Assembly: GCA_030849065.1 (NCBI GenBank)
Contig: JASAON010001593.1
Coordinates: forward strand, 1-64,000
Direction of reading: 5' to 3'
DNA: 64,000 nt
Source: Jaenimonas drosophilae
Taxonomy: Eukaryota > Euglenozoa > Kinetoplastea > Trypanosomatida > Trypanosomatidae
Positions 56,151-64,000 of the stretch are shown here, one piece after another. Positions within the stretch are counted from its first letter, which is position 1. Every line of letters starts with the position of its first letter. Below the pieces are notes generated by a model. That model had not been told where the DNA came from and searched no databases. It saw only the letters and a program-made list of their open reading frames with translations. Made by a program: the position numbers and the translations under genes.

Positions 56151-57080
56151 ATGTCTCGGCTACCTGGATTGACTCAGGCTTCGCCTAGTGTTCTCCAGGA
56201 GCAAACGAAACAGAACTACCCTGTGTCTAAGGAGGACAAAGAAAAACTAGTATCAGAGATTTACCGTAAGCTCGCCCCTTTCCTGGGCCAAGGAAAGAAT
56301 CTGGAGTTGGAACTTCGACTGTGTTGCTTCAATGTTTCAATACCGCCTAGCAATGGTGGTGCGTCTGCACGGCCTCTAATGCTTCTCCCACCGCGCTACA
56401 CTACCAAGAAAGTGTCCGCAGGAGTGTCCAAGTCCGACTTTTATCTTATGCTGGACCACTTGAAGACAAAGTTCCCCAACTGCGAAGAAGAGACGCTGAC
56501 GGAGGATGTTTTTGGAAGAGATGGCCTTCGATACACCTTTGCGATTGATGTGATCGATGGAGTGGAAAAACGGCGAGCTGTTGGAGTTACACGAAAGCGC
56601 CGACGTGCCGATTATGACATCATGCTCACCAGTGGACCCTACGACTGGCGACTCTCATTAAGTGTGGAGAACGATCAGGACAATGGTGAGCTGCCTTCCA
56701 TACAAGACTCAATCTTGCAAGTTGATGGTGGCCTCCCAGCGAACCTTGTTGGCGCTTATGCACGGCGAAAGCGTCGGTGGAGCTTTCTTGATGGTATGTG
56801 CCGGTACGATTTGACCGGTGTCTCCTCATCTGCGCAACACCCCGAAGCGTATGAAGTTGAAGTGGAGGCGTGCTGCGCGGCCCCCTCATCTGAGAAGATG
56901 ACAGCAGATACCCGCATCTCCTCTCCGAGTGATAGTACAGTTTCTGCTCTTAGTAAATCCACTGTGCTGGATCTATTGGACCGCATGGATGCCATCACTT
57001 CAGTGGGTGGTGTTGAGGGAGTACCTCTTCGCCACAATGTTCCCAAGGCACACGCTGGCATGAAACGACCCGTATATTGA
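56151..57080 (+). CDS. CET1-type mRNA 5'-triphosphatase
   Basis: A 309-residue metal-dependent RNA triphosphatase of the tunnel family, which removes the gamma phosphate of nascent RNA before capping. Motif A is LELEL-R (Glu52, Glu54, Arg56). The central tunnel strands include KRRWSFLDGMCRYDLTGV, and motif C is EVEVE (Glu235, 237, 239). This family is found in fungi, protists and some viruses, unlike the cysteine-phosphatase type of animals. In kinetoplastids, capping of the spliced-leader RNA yields cap 4 mRNAs. A leading GTG frame extends to 56127; the first ATG is at 56151. Confidence 0.88.
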   Translation: MSRLPGLTQASPSVLQEQTKQNYPVSKEDKEKLVSEIYRKLAPFLGQGKNLELELRLCCFNVSIPPSNGGASARPLMLLPPRYTTKKVSAGVSKSDFYLMLDHLKTKFPNCEEETLTEDVFGRDGLRYTFAIDVIDGVEKRRAVGVTRKRRRADYDIMLTSGPYDWRLSLSVENDQDNGELPSIQDSILQVDGGLPANLVGAYARRKRRWSFLDGMCRYDLTGVSSSAQHPEAYEVEVEACCAAPSSEKMTADTRISSPSDSTVSALSKSTVLDLLDRMDAITSVGGVEGVPLRHNVPKAHAGMKRPVY

Positions 57081-57266
57081 GTATATTTTGTTCACACGCA
57101 TCAAAGCCGCGCCACTGTCTTCTATGAATGTTATTCAAGTGAGTATGTGTATTGAGCTGCGTCTCTTGTAAGTTCGAGTATTTCTCTTGTTTCCTGTCTC
57201 ATGTGTTCAGATCTTTGTTGTCGTAGATCACCTCCCCCTCAAATTCCGCTCATTTAGCACGGAAAC

Positions 57267-57737
57267 ATGATGAAGAAGACCTCCGTGGCCGCTTTTACGG
57301 CGACTCGTACCGCGCTGGTTGGCAACGGCCCCACCTTCTCCACTGGTGGTGAGTGCAACAACACCTGCGACATCCAGAACGTGTTCCCAGTGAACGAGCG
57401 CGGCATTCGCTCCTCGTCACCCTTCCAGGAGCCGAACACTGCCATCTACGACTCCTACACGGCCTGGACATACTTCCAGCCCCACGATGTGAAGGTAGAA
57501 AAGCTTCCCGCACCGGAGAAGAAGTATTATCAGCAGCTCACCAAGCGCCCGTGGGATATCAGCTCCACTGAGTTGCTTGAGATCCAGTCCCGCAAGAAGT
57601 ACTTCCAGGTGTGGGGATACCTAGCTATCGTGGTCTACCTCTACTTCCTCATGCCCAAGGAGAAGTCGTTCAGCGGACTCCGTGGATCTGATGGTCACTG
57701 GATCATGCTCCCCAAGAACCAGCCAGAGAAGTTCTAA
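57267..57737 (+). CDS. Small mitochondrial inner-membrane-type protein (possible respiratory subunit)
   Basis: A 156-residue protein. The N-terminus MMKKTSVAAFTATRTALVG is basic and hydroxylated, like a mitochondrial presequence. After a polar middle with KKYYQQLTKRPWD, a transmembrane helix (VWGYLAIVVYLYFLMP) sits near residues 117-132, followed by a short tail ending in PEKF. The high Tyr/Trp/Pro content and single helix are typical of trypanosomatid respiratory-chain small subunits, for example of cytochrome c oxidase or ATP synthase. I cannot name the subunit, so confidence is in the gene rather than its identity. Confidence 0.75.
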   Translation: MMKKTSVAAFTATRTALVGNGPTFSTGGECNNTCDIQNVFPVNERGIRSSSPFQEPNTAIYDSYTAWTYFQPHDVKVEKLPAPEKKYYQQLTKRPWDISSTELLEIQSRKKYFQVWGYLAIVVYLYFLMPKEKSFSGLRGSDGHWIMLPKNQPEKF

Positions 57738-58187
57738 GACTATTGCTCTGCTGATCCGTGCATAGGGAATAAATGAACGTAAAGCTAGTCAAACAATGTA
57801 GGATTTGCCAGTGGTGGCAACTCGTTCCATCGCTGTGCGGATGAATGGGTTGCATTTGTGTGCACCGAGACGCAATTGAGCACTCCGTAAATTTGATGGA
57901 GACTTAACATCAATTTCCCTCATTTGGGAGTTGCACGTGCCGTAACCTGTCCTTCACTCTGTTTCTGCTGTTGTTCTCGTAGTTATTTGTTTCATTGGCA
58001 GGCGCCCGCAGCAAGCCATCGGTCTTTAGTTTACAAGAGCACCATCTAGTTTCTATAACCTTCTCACAGAGCGTGACTCTAGCTAAAGCAGTAAACGTAT
58101 TGCGCGCGAACCACTTGACGCCTACGGATACTAGCCGTCTGTTTGCTATATTTGCTTGTCGTATACGTATTCAATACTGCTGTACCG
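57738..58187. other. Intergenic region
   Basis: 450 bases without a supported gene. It contains pyrimidine-rich stretches (near 57975 and 58150) upstream of the EFL1 start. Confidence 0.5.
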
Positions 58188-60863
58188 ATGCCTTATGAGT
58201 CAACGGATGTGATTCAGCAACTCAGTCGATGCGCTGCCAACACGCGAAATTTCTGCATGGTTGCCCACGTGGATCACGGCAAAACAACGCTGAGCGATTA
58301 TCTAGTCGCAAGCAACGGCATTTTATCACCACAGTTGGCGGGAGAGGTACGACTATTAGATTCTCGGCCAGATGAACAGGAGCGATGCATCACGATGAAG
58401 GCAAGCTCCATTGCCCTTCTACATGTCCACGACAATGTGCGTCATGTGCTGAATCTAGTGGACTCGCCGGGGCATATTGACTTCTCATGCGAGGTTTCTA
58501 CCGCGATGAGGCTGTGTGATGGTGCGGCCATCATTGTGGATGTCGTGGACGGAGTTACTCAGCAGACATACGCCATGCTTCGACACACCTACAAGGAAGG
58601 ATTGTCCATGTGCCTCATTCTGAATAAGATTGATCTGCTCATCACTACACAGCAGTGCACCCCTGAAGAGGCATACTTGCGCATGCGGTCTATTATTGAG
58701 ACTTGTAATGCTGCACTTGCTGCTTATGCTTTGCAGTTAAAAATCCAACAAGCTGAAGGTGATATGGACCGCGAGGATCCCAGTGATGAAGTTTGGTTTG
58801 ATCCCTCGAAAGGTAACGTTCTCTTCTGCAGCTGTTATGATGGATGGGCCTTCAGCGTGGATTTTTTTGCCACTCTGTATGCGGAGAAGGTACCTGTCGA
58901 AAATATGACTCTGAAGGAAGCTCTATGGGGGCAAAATTACTACAACCCAAAGACAAAGAGCGTCTCACATACACGGAAAAAGGACGGGCAGCTTCCGATG
59001 GCAGTGCAACTGATGCTGGAGCCCATTTGGAAACTCTACGACACATTTTTGGAGGAGCCAAGTGACGATGTGGCTACGCGTCAAGTAAAGCTTGCCGAAA
59101 AGATTGGTGTTGCTGAAAAAGTGTGGAATCATCCCCGACGCACCAGCCGAGCAAAACTCAAGGCTCTTCTTGGTGCTTGGCTCCCGCTGGCAAAGTGCGT
59201 GCTGGACACAATTTGCGTCATGGTGGACAGCCCCGTCGTGTCTCAACAGCGTCGTATAGCGGATCTCGTACCCAACTTTGCTGAAGCAAGCCCCGTGGTG
59301 CAGAAAGCACTTCTCACCTGCGACACTTCCGAAGACGCCCCATGCATTGTCTACGTCTGTAAACTCATCGATACCCAGCACTTGGTTGGACACGTGATTG
59401 GTCAGGCGGCCAACAGTGAAGACGCCTTCATCGGCTTTTGCCGGGTGTACAGTGGCAGGCTGAGATCGGGCCAATCTGTGTATGTTCACAGCTCTGATGG
59501 TGTAACGCAGTGTCAAGTAGCGAAGGTATTCTTGTTCCGTGGTGCTGGGCTGGATGAGGCTGATGAGGCCTGCGCCGGCTCGCTGTGTGGTGTGGGGGGA
59601 CTAACTCCGTACATTACCAAATACGCTACAATCAGCTCACTCCCTGATGTTCCGCCCTTCAAACCATTAGTGCTGCCCAGCACTTCGATCGTTCGGCTTT
59701 CGGTATTTCCGAAGCATCCTCGTGATTTGCAGCAGTTGGGACGCGGCTTACAGCTGCTGAACAAGGTTGATCCACAGGTGGAGGTGTCAATCTTGGCAAC
59801 TGGTGAACATGTTATTGGAACTGCCGGAGAGGTACATGCCGAGCGATGCATCAAGGATCTTTCAGACACGTTTGCTCAGGTCGAAATCGTGGCCTCAGAG
59901 CCACTTGTCTCCTTCCGCGAAACCATCATCGGCGGGACAAGCGGCAAGGCGAAGCTCCACAGCGGAACGCTGATGGATGGCGCATTTTCCATCACTTTAT
60001 GTGCACGCTCGTGCCCACAAGAGGTGCTGGACATTCTACAGGAGGATGAGGCCAATAATGGCAGCAATGTGCAGCTGGTGCGTCAGGTGGAATCTCTTCT
60101 TCGTGCACATAAGCGCTTCTCAGCCGAGGTGGAGGCTAATGGTCTTGTGTCGTGGGGCCCCTCAAAACTGGGGTTTCTCGGCGCCGTGCTTTTGGTTGAT
60201 TTCAGCAATGCTGGGGATCCAGAGAGGAGCAGCGCGTGCTTTCAGGCGTGGAAGGAATCGATTATTGCTGGTTTTCAAGCAGCTGCTGAGAACGGGCCAA
60301 TGGCACTGGAGCCAATGTTTGGCATGGTTTTCATTATCTCAGATCTTTGTATTGATGCAGACTCTGGCCTCTCAGGTGGTATGATTCTTCCCTGCGTTCG
60401 TGATGCCTGTAAAGCAGCGATGGAACTTCACCCCCGCCGATTGGTGGAACCGGTGTATGAATGCACCGTCTACAGTTCCGGCCAGACTCAAGGGAAAGTG
60501 TATGCTGCGCTTAGCAGACGCCGATCTGAGATTCTGGAGGAGGTTCCAAACGAAGGCAGCGACCTGTTCTACATTCGAAGCTGGCTACCTGCGGTGGAGG
60601 CGTTTGGACTGCAGGATGAGCTTCGCGTGCTCACGCAAGGTGCTTCAACTGCTCAGTTGCAGATGAGCCATTGGTCGATGGTGGATGCAGACCCTTATTT
60701 TGTGCCTACAACCAAAGAAGAGCTTGAGGAGCACGGAAAGGAGATGGCTACCAAGAATATCGCAGAGCAACTACTGGAACGTGTTCGACGTCGTAAAGGT
60801 CTCTTTAGGGAACGTACTGTGGAGAACGCCGAGAAGCAGAAGTTCTCGTTAAAGGGTGCGTAA
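58188..60863 (+). CDS. EFL1: EFL1 (RIA1), ribosome-maturation GTPase
   Basis: An 891-residue EF-2-like GTPase. G1 AHVDHGKTT is at 26-34, the switch region has DEQERCITMK, G3 DSPGHID is at 92-98, and G4 NKID is at 146-149. The EFL1 hallmark LAGEVRLLDSRPDEQERCITMKAS is present. EFL1 with SBDS evicts eIF6 from cytoplasmic pre-60S subunits. It is shorter than the human protein (about 1120 residues) and seems to lack the large insertion. EF-2 itself is distinguished by these N-terminal blocks. The frame begins at 58143; the ATG at 58188 begins the conserved part. Confidence 0.93.
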   Translation: MPYESTDVIQQLSRCAANTRNFCMVAHVDHGKTTLSDYLVASNGILSPQLAGEVRLLDSRPDEQERCITMKASSIALLHVHDNVRHVLNLVDSPGHIDFSCEVSTAMRLCDGAAIIVDVVDGVTQQTYAMLRHTYKEGLSMCLILNKIDLLITTQQCTPEEAYLRMRSIIETCNAALAAYALQLKIQQAEGDMDREDPSDEVWFDPSKGNVLFCSCYDGWAFSVDFFATLYAEKVPVENMTLKEALWGQNYYNPKTKSVSHTRKKDGQLPMAVQLMLEPIWKLYDTFLEEPSDDVATRQVKLAEKIGVAEKVWNHPRRTSRAKLKALLGAWLPLAKCVLDTICVMVDSPVVSQQRRIADLVPNFAEASPVVQKALLTCDTSEDAPCIVYVCKLIDTQHLVGHVIGQAANSEDAFIGFCRVYSGRLRSGQSVYVHSSDGVTQCQVAKVFLFRGAGLDEADEACAGSLCGVGGLTPYITKYATISSLPDVPPFKPLVLPSTSIVRLSVFPKHPRDLQQLGRGLQLLNKVDPQVEVSILATGEHVIGTAGEVHAERCIKDLSDTFAQVEIVASEPLVSFRETIIGGTSGKAKLHSGTLMDGAFSITLCARSCPQEVLDILQEDEANNGSNVQLVRQVESLLRAHKRFSAEVEANGLVSWGPSKLGFLGAVLLVDFSNAGDPERSSACFQAWKESIIAGFQAAAENGPMALEPMFGMVFIISDLCIDADSGLSGGMILPCVRDACKAAMELHPRRLVEPVYECTVYSSGQTQGKVYAALSRRRSEILEEVPNEGSDLFYIRSWLPAVEAFGLQDELRVLTQGASTAQLQMSHWSMVDADPYFVPTTKEELEEHGKEMATKNIAEQLLERVRRRKGLFRERTVENAEKQKFSLKGA

Positions 60864-61136
60864 GTTCCCGCCCCCCCTTTGTGCGATCTCTTTGTTGTGT
60901 CGTGTAATTTTTCACTTGAGGGTCCTCTAGTGTACGTGGCAGATGGCGTCATTTGACGGCGAACACAACCTTCTTCTCTTCTCGTTATTGAGGTTTTGTC
61001 CTTAGCTTTAGTGAAGTCATAAAGACGCGTCGCTTCTTGGAGGTGTGTTTCTCCACACACATTTATTCTCCGCTCTTCTTGTATTTTTTTGCAGCTCGCG
61101 TCCGTCAAGGTTGGCCCACTTGTGGAGGTCGCTTAG

Positions 61137-62921
61137 ATGGATCGGCTGGATATGCCGGCGCTGCCGGAGGTGCCTCTTCCCCCCTCCAACGGTTCCGGCG
61201 GCGGGTCGGGTGATGATAGAACCTCGCTGGAGTGTGGGCAGCAATCTGCATCACCGAATGGATCACTCTCCAACTCCAACTCACACTCGAGTCAGGTGAA
61301 GGTATTCGTTGGAATGGTTGAGGATTTCAATCAGCATGATGGTAGCCGTCTTCTTGTGAATGTGAAGGGACGGTATGTGGCTGTGGTCTACCACAAGGGC
61401 AACTTCTATGCAATCGACAACGCGTGCTACCACCACGGCGGGCCACTGCTCCGTGGTGATATTGAGGAGCTTGGGGGCCACCCCTGTGTAGTTTGCCCCT
61501 GGCATCAGTACAAGATATCACTCAAGACAGGAGAGGGCCTTTACTTTTCCATAGACAACATTCAGTCATCCTGCCCAACCACCACCCTCAAGTCCAAAGG
61601 CTGCAAACAGCGAGTACACCAAGTGGCCGTGGAAGACTCAAAGGTGTATCTCCTAGCAGACTTTGGTGGAGAAGAGGTGGAGAGTGATAGATACGCGAAT
61701 ATGGCGCTTACCAATCCTGATGAAGAGAATGGCCGGGTTGTGGTTCATCGCAGCCCATCAGGAAGTATTAGTCGACGGTCGGACGATGCTGTTGTTGTTC
61801 GTTCCGGGAACGGGATATCGTTGCATAGCTCGATCTCAGATGCCCACTTCGTTGGTCATTTGCGCAGTGGCGAGGCATTTCGCCGCTTTTCCTCAGGCAG
61901 AGGGGCCGGAGCGTTGAACCCACTCGATTCCACCAAACGCTTTAGAAGTCCTTTGAGCCCTGGATCGTCGGCTAGCACGAGCAAATTTTCCGCCGGCCGA
62001 CTCAACCCCGCCAAGGGTGGAGAAGTCGCCGCTCCGTCTACGACTAGGGCCAAGATGTCTAATCTTAGTGTTTCCTGCACACAAATGGAGGATGTGTGTG
62101 AGGGAGTGAAGGAGTTCTTCTTCTCGCGTGTGGAAGGTACGATTCTTCGTCAATGTGTGTTGGGGGAATACGTAGATCTGGAGCTGCCGATAAGAGATCC
62201 CGATACAGGCAGCATGATGCGTCGTCGGTGGACCATCTGTGACACCAACAAACGTGGCTCTCTTTTTTCACTCATGGTAAAGGCGCGTCGAGAACGAGCA
62301 GAGAGTGGCAGTGCGTGGCTGACTGGTATGAGCCTACACGTACCGCTCCGGGTTATTGATGTTGCGGGTTCGTTTACCATTATTGATCACTTTGAGCGCA
62401 TTCGATCGTTACAGGGGAATGCATTGTGGCTCACTGCCGGGATAGGAATTGTGAGTGCCTACGCAGCTGTGAACTCAACACTCAACGACAGCTTCTTCGT
62501 ACGTAACAATCCTAGCAATCGAGAGCGCTTCCACATGGTTCATGTGCACATTGACCAGACCTACAACAGCATCCCCCGAGTAGGCGACTTTGTCCACCAC
62601 GCCACAACTTTTGGTCCCAGGCTGCAAAAGGACTCACAGCGGCCACCTCCACATAGCGAGCATATTCGCTACGCCTTTACAGCAATCCTGACGAGGCAGG
62701 AGAAATTGGGCCTGTCAGGCTCAGTTGCTCCAGAGGGAATGATCATTCCATTAGGGAGGCGCCCAACGATGGAAGAACTGGAGCTCCAAGTCAAGAAGGC
62801 ATTCGGGGCTGCACCATTTCTTGCTTTTCTTTGCGGCCCCCCGCAGTTTGTTCAAGAGTGTGCCGCCATGCTCATCCAGCTGGGTGTGCCAAGTCAGGAC
62901 ATCCTCACGGATGCGGTGTAG
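61137..62921 (+). CDS. Rieske-ferredoxin domain fused to FNR-type reductase
   Basis: A 594-residue soluble protein. Residues about 55-180 are a Rieske [2Fe-2S] domain with Cys97-x-His99 and Cys120-x2-His123 (CYHHGGPL and CPWHQYKI), a spacing slightly longer than usual. A Ser-rich linker of about 130 residues follows. Residues about 315-594 are an FNR-like FAD/NAD(P)H reductase: RRRWT at 362-366 (FAD motif), LTAGIGI at 432-438 (nucleotide phosphate loop) and CGPP at 566-569 with a terminal LGVPSQDI helix. It could shuttle electrons from NAD(P)H to the Rieske cluster. No signal or membrane segment is present. The acceptor substrate is unknown. The ATG at 61137 opens the frame after an in-frame TAG three bases before it. 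Confidence 0.85.
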   Translation: MDRLDMPALPEVPLPPSNGSGGGSGDDRTSLECGQQSASPNGSLSNSNSHSSQVKVFVGMVEDFNQHDGSRLLVNVKGRYVAVVYHKGNFYAIDNACYHHGGPLLRGDIEELGGHPCVVCPWHQYKISLKTGEGLYFSIDNIQSSCPTTTLKSKGCKQRVHQVAVEDSKVYLLADFGGEEVESDRYANMALTNPDEENGRVVVHRSPSGSISRRSDDAVVVRSGNGISLHSSISDAHFVGHLRSGEAFRRFSSGRGAGALNPLDSTKRFRSPLSPGSSASTSKFSAGRLNPAKGGEVAAPSTTRAKMSNLSVSCTQMEDVCEGVKEFFFSRVEGTILRQCVLGEYVDLELPIRDPDTGSMMRRRWTICDTNKRGSLFSLMVKARRERAESGSAWLTGMSLHVPLRVIDVAGSFTIIDHFERIRSLQGNALWLTAGIGIVSAYAAVNSTLNDSFFVRNNPSNRERFHMVHVHIDQTYNSIPRVGDFVHHATTFGPRLQKDSQRPPPHSEHIRYAFTAILTRQEKLGLSGSVAPEGMIIPLGRRPTMEELELQVKKAFGAAPFLAFLCGPPQFVQECAAMLIQLGVPSQDILTDAV

Positions 62922-63501
62922 CGGGTCAATCAAGAACCAGCTAAATCGTGTTTTTCTTCCTGCGGCTCTCTTTGTGTGCTGCAACTCTTCTTTAGTCACG
63001 CTTCACTACCCGTCTCCCACTTACAGGGGTGCTTCCTTTGTTGTGATGATACCTTACTCCGTAAGCCAGAGCCCCCACAGAGCAGCCTTCCCTTCTCTTA
63101 CCACATAGGGAAGCAGCTATGCCATATAACTGCAGCTGCTTTCTTTCACCAACTCCGTTAGCGCGCTACCAGCCGCCAGGAGAGGAGACGGCCATAAATT
63201 TTGTAGCCTCTGGCGTCGCGTGTGGGCGATGACCAAGGCTGTACAACCACATGCATGCACTATCGTGGCGTTTGGTGAGTCGCTCCAGAGTGTGGCGGCG
63301 GTTGAGAGCCCACTGCTAAAATACTATCCACAACTTGCTGACATGTTGGCTTTTTCAATTGATTCACGACACGTGCATGGTACTCATATACATTCTCTAC
63401 CCGCTCCTTCTTGCCTTGCTAGGATATTGCTCCTACTCATTAGCTATTCCGTAGGGGGAAATACAGTCTCAAACTAACGAACGAGCTCCCACTTTGTGAC
63501 G
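62922..63501 (+). promoter_or_regulatory. Intergenic region with upstream open frames before the PTC7-like gene
   Basis: A CT tract ending in CACATAG (AG at about 63108-63109) is a probable acceptor. Downstream of it a 37-codon frame (63119-63232) ends in an ATGA overlap with a second, 82-codon ATG frame (63229-63477), which stops 24 bases before the phosphatase start. A second acceptor-like stretch lies near 63440-63468. Neither short frame has recognisable content; they may be uORFs or fortuitous. Confidence 0.45.
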
Positions 63502-64000
63502 ATGGGCAATCGAGGAAGTGCACCGGTAAACGGCAGCCCTCAATCTGAGGCCTTGTCTTCTGTGGCGTCAACAGACAACTGGGGCCTTCCACCAGATGGT
63601 GTTCCCGCTGATGAACAAGATCCGAATGAGTTGGTGCTCCAAAGCTGGGCCTTCTGCAAGGCTAAGCCTTCCCCTGCTCAGAACTACCGCAGTGATGTGG
63701 AGGAACGTGAGCGTCGTAAGGGCATCCGTTGGCGCAAGCGTGCCAGCTTCATTGAGCTAGACTGTGGAGAAGACAGCTTCTTCGTTTCTAACACGTACAA
63801 GGTGATTGGTGTGGCTGATGGCGTTGGTGGTTGGAGGAACGAGGGTGTTGATCCTGGCCTCTTTTCAAATTCTCTCATGGAAAACGCGAAGCTGTTCTCT
63901 GAGACACATCGTGACGTAACCGATCCTGAGCTCATTTTGGCAGCTGCCTATCAAAAGCTTGTCAAGGACAAGCAGGTGAAGGCTGGCAGTAGCACCGCCT
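63502..64000 (+). CDS. PTC7/PPTC7-like PP2C phosphatase, partial (runs off right edge)
   Basis: Open frame of 166 codons without a stop before the window end. The N-terminus MGNRGSA has Gly2, Asn3 and Ser6, the N-myristoylation pattern. After a polar 85-residue segment, GEDSFF and GVADGVGGWRNEGVDPGLFS are the signature of the PTC7/PPTC7 branch of PP2C, including the two metal-binding acidic residues (ED and VADG). Animal PPTC7 acts in mitochondria, but the myristoylation signal here suggests a cytosolic membrane location. The rest of the domain is outside the window. Confidence 0.88.
   Translation, partial: MGNRGSAPVNGSPQSEALSSVASTDNWGLPPDGVPADEQDPNELVLQSWAFCKAKPSPAQNYRSDVEERERRKGIRWRKRASFIELDCGEDSFFVSNTYKVIGVADGVGGWRNEGVDPGLFSNSLMENAKLFSETHRDVTDPELILAAAYQKLVKDKQVKAGSSTA

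Overview
The window reads as nuclear DNA from a kinetoplastid protist, most likely a free-living bodonid (Bodo saltans-like) rather than a parasitic trypanosomatid. The genes are intronless and packed in two long unidirectional clusters: every gene from 1 to 46.4 kb is on the minus strand and every gene from 46.9 kb to the end is on the plus strand. Polypyrimidine tracts followed by AG, typical of spliced-leader trans-splicing, sit upstream of many starts. The gene set includes a trypanothione or glutathionylspermidine synthetase, which is diagnostic of the group, as well as PEX2 and PEX10, PACRG, a CET1-type RNA triphosphatase and a SYCP2/KKT17-18-like protein. No tRNA, rRNA, CRISPR array or transposon was recognised.

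Layout. 1-10.1 kb is an accessory block holding one family of large receptor-like surface proteins: an intact copy running off the left edge, a decayed copy (2.2-4.1 kb), a complete 1383-residue copy (4.8-9.0 kb) and a highly eroded remnant (9.6-10.1 kb). The complete copy looks like a kinetoplastid receptor-type adenylate cyclase whose cyclase domain has lost its catalytic residues. 10.1-46.4 kb (minus strand) is dense housekeeping DNA: ARV1, trypanothione synthetase, two paralogous tiny membrane proteins (one only 49 aa), adenylate kinase, a PUM3/PUF6-like protein, an AGC kinase, an alsin-like MORN-VPS9 protein, an OCRL-like ASH-RhoGAP protein, an LRR-EF-hand protein, PEX10, a DHHC acyltransferase, a TraB-like membrane protein, several unknown membrane proteins, a PHD protein, PEX2, the SYCP2-like protein, PACRG, a JJJ1/DNAJC21 co-chaperone, VPS33 and CLP1.

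46.4-46.9 kb is the divergent strand-switch region, carrying runs of 8 G, 11 C and 11 G; it is the probable RNA polymerase II start region for both clusters. 46.9-64 kb (plus strand) holds a mitochondrial-type protein, a coiled-coil protein, two succinyl-CoA ligase alpha genes with identical coding sequences but unrelated flanks, eIF3j, a KIF-binding protein, a TPR/zinc-knuckle protein, CET1, a small mitochondrial membrane protein, EFL1, a Rieske-FNR fusion and the start of a PTC7-like phosphatase.

Functional themes are shared cytosolic, mitochondrial, glycosomal and flagellar housekeeping; as usual in kinetoplastids the clusters are not operons of one pathway. Starts were placed at ATG codons. 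Several longest open frames begin at GTG or TTG, and these were shortened to the first supported ATG.
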